Source: Intestinimonas butyriciproducens (GTDB lineage: Bacteria; Bacillota; Clostridia; Oscillospirales; Butyricicoccaceae). Taken from it: 64,000 nt of DNA. Of this stretch, positions 58,453 to 64,000 are shown piece after piece; within the stretch, counting starts at the first letter, position 1; each line of letters begins with the position of its first letter. The stretch spans positions 38,333 through 102,332 of the forward strand of contig NZ_JACJKW010000010.1 in NCBI RefSeq assembly GCF_016901775.1, given 5' to 3'. The translations under genes and the position numbers were made by a program. The notes under the pieces are model-generated. The model saw only the letters and a list, made by a program, of their open reading frames with translations. It was not told the origin of the DNA and made no database searches.

Positions 58453-59243
58453 AGGAGAGGGATTATTTAACGGCATTTTACAGTGAGTATGACGAAGAAT
58501 CCCGCTTGCAAAGCCGTCATGGTTCTGTGGAATTCATTACTACAATGCGGTATATTGAGAAATATATCAAACCTGGAGACCGGATTCTGGAGATTGGTGC
58601 GGCCACCGGTCGGTATTCCCATGCCCTGGCACGACAGGGATATCAGGTGGATGCAGTGGAACTGGTGGAACATAACATCGCAATTTTTAAGAAAAACACC
58701 TTGCCCCAGGAAAAGGTGACCATCACCCAGGGAAATGCATTGGATCTTGGAAATTTCCCCAACGATCGGTACGACATCACATTGCTTTTAGGGCCGCTGT
58801 ATCACCTGTATACGGAGCAAGATAAGCGTCAGGCCATTGGAGAAGCTCTTCGGGTGACGAAACCAGGAGGTGTGGTTTTTGCCGCCTATGTGATTTCAGA
58901 CGGGTGCTTGTTGGATGAAGGGTTTCATCGGGGGAATATTGATGTGGCAGGATATATTGAACAGGGCCTTTTGGATGGAGTGACCTTTGCGGCCCATTCT
59001 CTGCCCAAAGATCTGTTCGAATTGGTGCGCAAAGAGGATGTGGATCGGCTGATGGAGGGATTTCAGGCCGTGCGGCTCCATTATGTGGCTACCGATGGCA
59101 GTTCCCAGTGGCTGCGGGAATCGCTGGAAAAAATGGATGAGAAAATTTTTCAGCTTTATTTGAAGTACCATTTGGCAACTTGTGAGCGGGAAGACTTGTT
59201 GGGGATCACCAGCCATGCGGTGGACATTTTCCAAAAACAATAA
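58449..59243 (+). CDS. Class I SAM-dependent methyltransferase
   Basis: This 264-residue protein has the SAM-binding motif I in DRILEIGAATGRYSHALA near residue 42. The acidic end of strand 2 follows (VDAVELVEHNI), then TQGNALDLGNFPNDRYDITL with GPLYHLYTEQDK as motif II/III. The N-terminal EYDEESRLQSRHGSVEF is common in small-molecule methyltransferases next to TetR genes in Clostridia. The substrate is unknown. It is coupled to tetR by a 4-base overlap and closed by a 19-bp terminator. Confidence 0.88.
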   Translation: MKERDYLTAFYSEYDEESRLQSRHGSVEFITTMRYIEKYIKPGDRILEIGAATGRYSHALARQGYQVDAVELVEHNIAIFKKNTLPQEKVTITQGNALDLGNFPNDRYDITLLLGPLYHLYTEQDKRQAIGEALRVTKPGGVVFAAYVISDGCLLDEGFHRGNIDVAGYIEQGLLDGVTFAAHSLPKDLFELVRKEDVDRLMEGFQAVRLHYVATDGSSQWLRESLEKMDEKIFQLYLKYHLATCEREDLLGITSHAVDIFQKQ

Positions 59244-59283
59244 AAGGAAAGACCCAACGCTTAGCGTTGGGTCTTTCCTTTTA
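59242..59283. terminator. Bidirectional terminator between the methyltransferase and feo operons
   Basis: A 19-bp stem (AAAAGGAAAGACCCAACGC with its complement) with loop TTA. It begins within the methyltransferase stop codon and also lies at the 3' end of the convergent feo operon. Confidence 0.92.
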
Positions 59284-59295
59284 TTGTAAATAATT

Positions 59296-59460
59296 TCATT
59301 TTTGTTTGTTTTTATGTTTCTGCTGCCTATGGCATTTTCCGGCCATGGGACAAGCGGAGCAGCCGGCAGAGCAGGAGGAGCTGCCCCGGCGGACTGCCCG
59401 GAAAGCCAGCACGGCACACAATGCCAAAAGCAGAAGGAGAAGAAGGTCGGCAAATCCCAT
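59296..59460 (-). CDS. FeoB-associated Cys-rich membrane protein
   Basis: This is a 54-residue reading frame with one N-terminal transmembrane helix (GFADLLLLLLLALCAVLAF), a basic stretch (RAVRRG), and a cysteine cluster SCSAGCSACPMAGKCH, then a basic tail ending KNKQK. This is the layout of the small FeoB-associated family found after feoB in Clostridia. It begins 4 bases after the feoB stop on the same strand. Its role is probably in ferrous iron transfer or FeoB assembly, but this is not established. A larger overlapping frame in another register is an antisense-type artefact. Confidence 0.88.
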   Translation of the reverse strand: MGFADLLLLLLLALCAVLAFRAVRRGSSSCSAGCSACPMAGKCHRQQKHKNKQK

Positions 59461-59464
59461 AAGC

Positions 59465-61468
59465 TCACCAGATCAGAAGAGCCAGCCGGTAGAAAAGGAA
59501 GGCAGCCACCCAGGCCACAGCGGTTTGGTAAAACACCACGAACAAGGCGCTTCTGGCGCCGCCCATTTCCCGCTTGACGGCGGCGATGGCGGCCACGCAG
59601 GGAGTATAGAGCAAGGTGAACACCAGGAAGGCCAGGGCGGCAGGGAGGGGAAGGGCGCCGGAAAGAGTCTGGGGCAAAGTGGCCATGGAAGAGCCGGTGA
59701 GCACAGCCAGGGTGCTGACCACCGCTTCTTTTGCGGTAAAGCCGGTGAGAAGGGCGGTGGACATCTGCCAGCTGCCGAAGCCCAGAGGGGCAAAGAGGGG
59801 AGCGATGAGCCGGCCGATCTGGGCCAGGAGGCTCTGGCTGCTGTCGGACACCACATTGATCCGGCTGTCGAAGGTCTGAAGCACCCAGATGATGATGGTG
59901 GCCAGGAAGATCACGGTAAAGGCCCGGGTGATAAAGTCCTTGGCCTTATCCCACACCAGCCGCATCACGCTTTTGGGAGCCGGAAGCCGGTAAGCGGGCA
60001 GTTCCATCACAAAGGGAACCGGGTTGCCTTTGAAGGCGGTGCGGCCCAGGATCAGGCCGGAAAGGATGCCCAGCAGAATGCCCAGCACATACAGGCCGAT
60101 CATCACCAGTGCTCCATATTCCGGGAAAAAGGCGGCGGTGAACACGCCATAAATAGGCAGTTTGGCGCTGCAGGAAATGAACGGGGTGAGCAGGATGGTC
60201 ATTTTCCGATCCCGGTCGCTGCTCAGGGTACGGGTGGCCATGACGGCAGGTACCGTACAGCCAAAACCGATGAGCATGGGCACAAAGGAACGGCCGGAAA
60301 GGCCAATCTTCCGCAGCAGTTTATCCATTACAAAAGCCACCCGGGCCATATAGCCGCTGTCTTCCAGCAGGGAAAGGAAGAAAAACAGGGTGACGATGAT
60401 GGGCAAAAAGGACAGTACGCTGCCGATGCCTGCAAATACGCCGTCGATGATGAGGGAATGGACCACCGGATTGATGCCGTAAGCGGTGAGCCCTTGGTCA
60501 GCCAGGTTCGTGACCCAGTCGATGCCCAGAGACAGCAGATCACTGAGGAAAGTACCCACCAGGCCAAAGGTCAGCCAGAAGATCAGCAGCATGATTCCCA
60601 GGAAAATAGGGATGGCCAGGAATTTGTGGGTGAGGAAACGGTCGATGCGCACCGAACGCTGATGCTCTTTGGATTCGTGGGGACGCACCACCGTGGCGGC
60701 ACACAAATCGTCCAGGAAGGTGTAGCGCATATCGGCCAAAGCGGCGTTGCAGTCCATGCCGCATTCCTCTTCCATTTCCTCCACCGAGTGCTGGATCAGT
60801 TCCCGTTCGTTGGGGGAGAGGGAAAGCTGGGCCATCATGGGTTCATCGCCCTCCAGCAGTTTGGTGGCGGCAAAGCGGGCGGGAACACCGATGGCGGCGG
60901 CATGGTCCTCGATCATGTGGCTCACCGAGTGAATGGCCCGGTGCACGGCACCCTGGCAGAAGTCCAGCCGCTTGGGTTTCTGACGCTGCTGAGCGGTGCG
61001 CAGCACCACATCGATCAGCTCGCTGACACCTTCGTTTTTGCTGGCGGTGATGGGAACCACCGGAATGCCCAGCTCCTGGGACAGTTTGGATACATTCACC
61101 GAGCCGCCGTTTTGCCGTACTTCGTCCATCATGTTCAGGGCAAGGACCATGGGGATGCCCAGCTCCATCAGCTGCATGGAAAGGTACAGGTTGCGCTCGA
61201 TATTGGTGGCATCCACGATGTTGATGATGCCGTCCGGTTTTTCTTTCAGCAGATAATCCCGGGTGACGATCTCCTCGGCGGTATAGGGGGAAAGGGAATA
61301 AATTCCTGGCAGATCCACCACCGTCACATCCTCGTGCCCCCGGATGATGCCGTCTTTCCGGTCCACCGTTACGCCGGGAAAGTTCCCCACATGCTGGTTG
61401 CTGCCGGTGAGCTGGTTGAAAAGAGTGGTCTTGCCGCAGTTCTGGTTGCCGGCCAGTGCCAGTTTCAT
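59465..61468 (-). CDS. feoB: Ferrous iron transporter FeoB
   Basis: This 667-residue inner-membrane Fe2+ transporter has an N-terminal G domain: G1 GNQNCGKTTLFN, G3 VVDLPGIYSLSP, G4 LNMMDEV and G5 ITASKNEG. A helical spacer (about residues 170-270) and two Gate/core regions follow. FVPMLIGFGCTVPAVMATR holds the conserved Cys of the permeation path, and the second half has a matching GFTAKEAVVSTLAVL. AAGGAGGG precedes the ATG at 61468, which overlaps the feoA stop. The promoter upstream of feoA carries an iron-box-like dyad. Confidence 0.97.
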   Translation of the reverse strand: MKLALAGNQNCGKTTLFNQLTGSNQHVGNFPGVTVDRKDGIIRGHEDVTVVDLPGIYSLSPYTAEEIVTRDYLLKEKPDGIINIVDATNIERNLYLSMQLMELGIPMVLALNMMDEVRQNGGSVNVSKLSQELGIPVVPITASKNEGVSELIDVVLRTAQQRQKPKRLDFCQGAVHRAIHSVSHMIEDHAAAIGVPARFAATKLLEGDEPMMAQLSLSPNERELIQHSVEEMEEECGMDCNAALADMRYTFLDDLCAATVVRPHESKEHQRSVRIDRFLTHKFLAIPIFLGIMLLIFWLTFGLVGTFLSDLLSLGIDWVTNLADQGLTAYGINPVVHSLIIDGVFAGIGSVLSFLPIIVTLFFFLSLLEDSGYMARVAFVMDKLLRKIGLSGRSFVPMLIGFGCTVPAVMATRTLSSDRDRKMTILLTPFISCSAKLPIYGVFTAAFFPEYGALVMIGLYVLGILLGILSGLILGRTAFKGNPVPFVMELPAYRLPAPKSVMRLVWDKAKDFITRAFTVIFLATIIIWVLQTFDSRINVVSDSSQSLLAQIGRLIAPLFAPLGFGSWQMSTALLTGFTAKEAVVSTLAVLTGSSMATLPQTLSGALPLPAALAFLVFTLLYTPCVAAIAAVKREMGGARSALFVVFYQTAVAWVAAFLFYRLALLIW

Positions 61469-61833
61469 ACCGGTGCGCCCTCCTTTTCTGTCGGATTTCC
61501 GCTGTGATGGCCATGGTGGCCGTGGTGCCGCGAGGGGGTAAAGGAGGGCACCGAATCGCATTTTTCACGGCGGGAACAGCTGTCGCAGCCCTTTTCTCTG
61601 AATTGCTGAGGCAGAGGACAGACAGTGATGGTGCGGGCATCATCCAGGCGGATGGTCAGCTCATAGCTGCGGACATGAAGCTCGATAGGGTCTCCCATCG
61701 GGGCTGTTTTGCGGATGGAAACCAGCGTTTTGGGTGTCAGTCCCATGTCCAGCAGCCGGCGGCGCAAAGCCCCTTCGCCGCCCACAAAAGTGATGGCGGC
61801 GGTATCGCCGATGGGCAGTTGGTCCAGTGTCAT
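61465..61833 (-). CDS. feoA: FeoA with Cys/His-rich C-terminal extension
   Basis: FeoA is a small SH3-like cytosolic partner of FeoB. The first ~75 residues are the usual domain (MTLDQLPIGDTAAITFVGG, RRRLLDMGLTPKTLVSIRK, GDPIELHVRSYELTIRLDDA). The protein is longer than typical FeoA: residues about 80-122 add KGCDSCSRREKCDS with three cysteines and a tail RHHGHHGHHSGN with six histidines, which could bind metal. It overlaps feoB by ATGA and is the first gene of the operon. Confidence 0.93.
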   Translation of the reverse strand: MTLDQLPIGDTAAITFVGGEGALRRRLLDMGLTPKTLVSIRKTAPMGDPIELHVRSYELTIRLDDARTITVCPLPQQFREKGCDSCSRREKCDSVPSFTPSRHHGHHGHHSGNPTEKEGAPV

Positions 61834-61887
61834 GAAAATTCCCCCTCTTTTTGGTAAAAAACAAATGGGAAAAAGGATCTTCCCGAA

Positions 61888-61903
61888 GTTAGCCTATGTA
61901 AAC
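61888..61903 (-). promoter_or_regulatory. Iron-box-like dyad of the feo operon
   Basis: On the minus strand GTTTACATAGGCTAAC sits directly after the -10 box. It fits the GTTAG-N6-CTAAC pattern of the DUF3793 operon, with one mismatch in the left arm. Confidence 0.6.
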
Positions 61904-61932
61904 ATTCTAATGGCTGTGCCTATTCCCGTCAA
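61904..61932 (-). promoter_or_regulatory. SigmaA promoter of feoAB
   Basis: On the minus strand TTGACG (61932-61927), a 17-base spacer and TAGAAT (61909-61904). Confidence 0.88.
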
Positions 61933-62040
61933 GCGGAATATCGCACAATCCACCAGAGAAAAGAGAGAGGGATGCTGGGTGCAATATACAGAAAAGGCCC
62001 CGCCCGAAAAAGGGGGGACCTCAGAATGGAAGGGGAAGGA

Positions 62041-62847
62041 TCAATCGGAATAGGGGGTGTTTTCAACGCCCTGGGCGTTGAGCCGGCGCACCAGTCGGTC
62101 CAGAAACCTTTTCCAGAAGGCGGTGAACCAGGGGTTTTTCCCCAGCAGCCGGACCAAAGAGGGACTGACGGCGTAATAAAAGCGTATGAAAGCTCGCCCC
62201 GGCCATGCGGCGGCCAGGGTATTGTCCCGGAAACGGCGCAGCGTCCAGACCGGAGGACAGTCATAGGAGCCGTAGACCGCTGTGGCGATATAGCAGCCTT
62301 TGCCGGAAGACTGCCGGGCGGAGTGGCCGTCCAGCAGGTTGTTCAGCTGATCTTCGGCGGAGTGTTCCGCCTTTGTTTTACGCTGAAATTCAGCCTTCTG
62401 ATTGCTTTGTTCCCACTCAAATTCCTCCTGCATTTCGGCAAAAAAACGGCGGAAGGCATTGGCAGCTTTTTGAGGATCGCCGGTATAGGGATTGAGTTTT
62501 TCCAGGGCGGCTGCCGGACTCAAGGGGTAGAGCCGCGGCCCGCGGGAGGCATAAAGGGAAAAACCGTAGGGAATAGTGGGAAAACGGTAGACGCCGTTTT
62601 GATAGGGGAACTCCGTCCTGGAGAAAAACTCATAGGCCCGGATAGGGTGGTTATCCTCTCTCTGTTCGATGACAACGATAAAAGGATAGTGATCCGATGG
62701 GCCGGTGGTACGGAGCAGGATTTTTGCATCGGAAAAATCCACCTTAGGGCCGCTCACAGCAGTGGAGCCGGTGCCAAGGGTGGGAAGGTAATAATAAAGA
62801 TGCTCCAGTTTCATTTCGAAATAAGACCGTTTAATGTTTTTTGCCAT
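62041..62847 (-). CDS. CFI-box C-terminal domain protein, unknown function
   Basis: This 268-residue protein has an N-terminal domain (KRSYFEMKLEHLYYYLPTLG, then SGPKVDFSDAKILLRTTGPS), a helical middle and a C-terminal CFI-box module: GCYIATAVYGSYDCPPVWTL followed by RRFRDNTLAAAWPGRAFIRF and a hydrophobic stretch. This module occurs at the C-terminus of unrelated proteins and is of unknown role. AAGGAG supports the ATG at 62847. It overlaps the upstream kinase-like gene by 17 bases, so the two are translated together. Confidence 0.8.
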   Translation of the reverse strand: MAKNIKRSYFEMKLEHLYYYLPTLGTGSTAVSGPKVDFSDAKILLRTTGPSDHYPFIVVIEQREDNHPIRAYEFFSRTEFPYQNGVYRFPTIPYGFSLYASRGPRLYPLSPAAALEKLNPYTGDPQKAANAFRRFFAEMQEEFEWEQSNQKAEFQRKTKAEHSAEDQLNNLLDGHSARQSSGKGCYIATAVYGSYDCPPVWTLRRFRDNTLAAAWPGRAFIRFYYAVSPSLVRLLGKNPWFTAFWKRFLDRLVRRLNAQGVENTPYSD

Positions 62848-63745
62848 GTTTCCATCTCCTTCCTGTTTTGGGGGATAAATACCGGTCCAGGATTTTTTCT
62901 GCCTGTTTCTCCCGGGAAAGCAGCCCGGTTTCCTCCAGAAAAGTCTGGAAGGACAGGTAGTGGGAATTGGGATTGATTTTGCGGATCGCCCGGGCATCCA
63001 GCAGGTTTTTTCCCGGAGCCGTGAGTTTTTCCATGTGGGAGATCAGGGAAGGGGGAAAATCCTGCCGCTCCAGATAGCGGATATACCGGGGAAAGTAATA
63101 TTCGGTCATTACATAGGAATTGCCGGCCAGCCAGCAGAGAAAAAGATGATAAAAGCAATAGATGTCGCTGTCCCGGTTGACCATGGGGCGGCCGTTTTGT
63201 TCCACATATTTGCCGGGGATATCCGGCGCCAGACGGGGGACGGTGAGCTGGAAGCCGTCCCGGAGGGAAAAACCATCGATGTCGATGAGATGAATGCGTC
63301 CTATGGGATCCACCAGCGCATTTTCTCCATGCAGATCCCCGATGAACACATCCTCCGGCAGAGCGCAAATTACTTCGGCCAGCTGAGCCAGGACATCCAA
63401 CTGCCCGGTTCTCCCGAGACTCGGGTCCGCCAGATAGTCGGTGAGGGTGCGCCCCGGGATATAGGGCATGGTATAGCCGATGGGGCGGCCCTCCAGGCAG
63501 AAGAGGGAGAGGGGCATGACCAAAGCGGGAATGGCCTTCAAGGCGGCGTGGTTTTGTAGCAATCGAAGGTTGCAAAGATTCTGCCGGGTCAGCTCCGGCT
63601 GATCCACAAAAAGCTTGGTCACTCGCTGCCGGTCTGTAATAAAAAGGCGGGTGTAGGCATTCGGATTGTTTTCCTGGGAGATCTCTTCTTTTCCCACCAG
63701 CCATTCGTCCAGCGCCGCCGGGGTGTAATCCTCTGTGGGGAACAA
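62831..63745 (-). CDS. Protein-kinase-fold protein
   Basis: This 304-residue protein has a kinase-like C-lobe: the catalytic loop FIGDLHGENALV (Asp, Asn) near residue 137 and the metal-binding LIDIDGFSLRDGFQL in place of D-F-G. The N-lobe is short (NAYTRLFITDRQRVTKLFVD carries a likely VAIK-type Lys), then MPLSLFCLEGRPIGYTMPYI as hinge. This pattern recalls the kinase-like proteins that act on unknown partners beside CFI-box genes. The target is unknown. The start appears to be TTG at 63745, with AAGGAGGGG upstream. Confidence 0.78.
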   Translation of the reverse strand: MFPTEDYTPAALDEWLVGKEEISQENNPNAYTRLFITDRQRVTKLFVDQPELTRQNLCNLRLLQNHAALKAIPALVMPLSLFCLEGRPIGYTMPYIPGRTLTDYLADPSLGRTGQLDVLAQLAEVICALPEDVFIGDLHGENALVDPIGRIHLIDIDGFSLRDGFQLTVPRLAPDIPGKYVEQNGRPMVNRDSDIYCFYHLFLCWLAGNSYVMTEYYFPRYIRYLERQDFPPSLISHMEKLTAPGKNLLDARAIRKINPNSHYLSFQTFLEETGLLSREKQAEKILDRYLSPKTGRRWKHGKKH

Positions 63746-63793
63746 ACAGGCCCCTCCTTTTTCTCCGGCCGGAGACCGGGAATGAATATTACT

Positions 63794-63822
63794 GTTATAC
63801 CATGGCGGCCTTTATTTTTCAA
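63794..63822 (-). promoter_or_regulatory. SigmaA promoter of the kinase-like/CFI-box operon
   Basis: On the minus strand TTGAAA (63822-63817), a 17-base spacer and TATAAC (63799-63794). Confidence 0.8.
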
Positions 63823-63843
63823 TCTGCCCTCCATGAGAAAGAG

Positions 63844-63884
63844 AAAAGCCCCGGCTGCTTCATCCAGGCAGCCGGGGTTTTTTT
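63844..63884. terminator. Intrinsic terminator
   Basis: AAAAGCCCCGGCTGC, 9-base loop, GCAGCCGGGG followed by TTTTTTT. No gene end is visible on its left on the plus strand. It may terminate a minus-strand gene beyond the window. Confidence 0.85.
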
Positions 63885-63894
63885 GTGCTCTGAA

Positions 63895-64000
63895 AACCAC
63901 TCGCTAGGCGAGTGGTTCAAAAAAAGACTTATGTCGATAATGGCGAAATAAAAACTCCCTTTGCTATAATAGGAGTGCGGTCTGCCAACTGCACAAACAA
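63895..64000 (+). mobile_element. Possible left end of an IS200/IS605-type element (cut by window edge)
   Basis: A 10-bp hairpin with a 3-base loop (AACCACTCGC-TAG-GCGAGTGGTT, 63895-63917) is followed by CAAAAAAAG. A promoter-like TATAAT comes ~50 bases later, then a stretch without a gene. Subterminal hairpins of this kind mark the ends of IS200/IS605 elements. No transposase frame is inside the window, so this is inference. Confidence 0.35.

Noticed and set aside
1..64000. CRISPR arrays, tRNA, rRNA genes, replication origin
   Set aside because: No regularly spaced repeats, no tRNA-like GGTTCGAATCC arms, no rRNA segments and no DnaA-box cluster were found in any intergenic region.

Overview
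The window reads as chromosomal DNA of a GC-rich, spore-forming, anaerobic Firmicute of class Clostridia, most likely an Oscillospiraceae member (Flavonifractor/Lawsonibacter/Intestinimonas-like). Support for this is the germination protein YpeB and a CotF-type coat protein, SLH-domain surface proteins, diaminopimelate synthesis, FAD-dependent ThyX, a Feo iron system with its small Cys-rich partner, DUF3793/flavodoxin iron-stress genes, IreB, a T-box on pheST, and AGGAGG-type ribosome sites with TTGACA/TATAAT promoters. The genus is an inference. No rRNA, tRNA, CRISPR array or phage region was seen.

Layout. 1-7.8 kb (minus): purA, purF, carA and a carB gene fused in frame to dapF, cut by the window edge. 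8-15.4 kb: an iron-sulfur-flavoprotein-like reductase, ypeB, then an aminotransferase-trpS-tagO-mnaA-exported protein operon. 15.4-17.8 kb: a MATE exporter and an acetyltransferase between two inverted copies of a ~180-nt structured non-coding repeat. 17.8-20.2 kb: three small unknown genes (minus), then a phosphodiesterase and a membrane protein. 20.3-23 kb: a large RCC1-propeller/SLH surface protein. 23-27.3 kb: DUF2007, two CPBP proteases, nth and glyA. 27.5-42.2 kb: one long co-directional run: tagA, thyX, tmk, DUF2156, GNAT, 5-formyl-THF cyclo-ligase, CPBP, mltG, a U32 peptidase family gene, alaS, HIT, comEC, holA, rnmV. 42.4-45.2 kb: an iron-response block (DUF3793, flavodoxin, a metal-blind DtxR paralogue, a nitroreductase and a true DtxR). 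45.2-51.9 kb (minus): EamA transporter, NlpC/P60 hydrolase, ireB, pheT-pheS with T-box. 52-59.2 kb: lipoprotein, orphan mazF, several small or exported proteins, CotF-like, SLH protein, NhaC, TetR and a methyltransferase. 59.3-61.9 kb (minus): feoA-feoB-FeoB-associated gene. 62-63.7 kb (minus): a kinase-like/CFI-box pair. The right edge may be the left end of an IS200/IS605-type element.

How the parts connect. Nucleotide, folate and one-carbon genes recur (purA, purF, carAB, glyA, thyX, tmk, formyl-THF cyclo-ligase). Wall polymer genes tagO, mnaA and tagA supply the linkage unit for a teichoic-acid-like polymer, with mltG and NlpC/P60 acting on peptidoglycan. Iron control links the 42-45 kb and 59-62 kb blocks: both carry copies of one dyad, GTTAG-N6-CTAAC, just downstream of their -10 boxes.

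Most unusual points: (1) the structured repeat, which at both loci lies between two copies of a terminator hairpin, as expected for a tiny element that inserts into and duplicates terminators; (2) the CarB-DapF fusion; (3) the shared iron dyad plus a DtxR paralogue that has lost its metal ligands.
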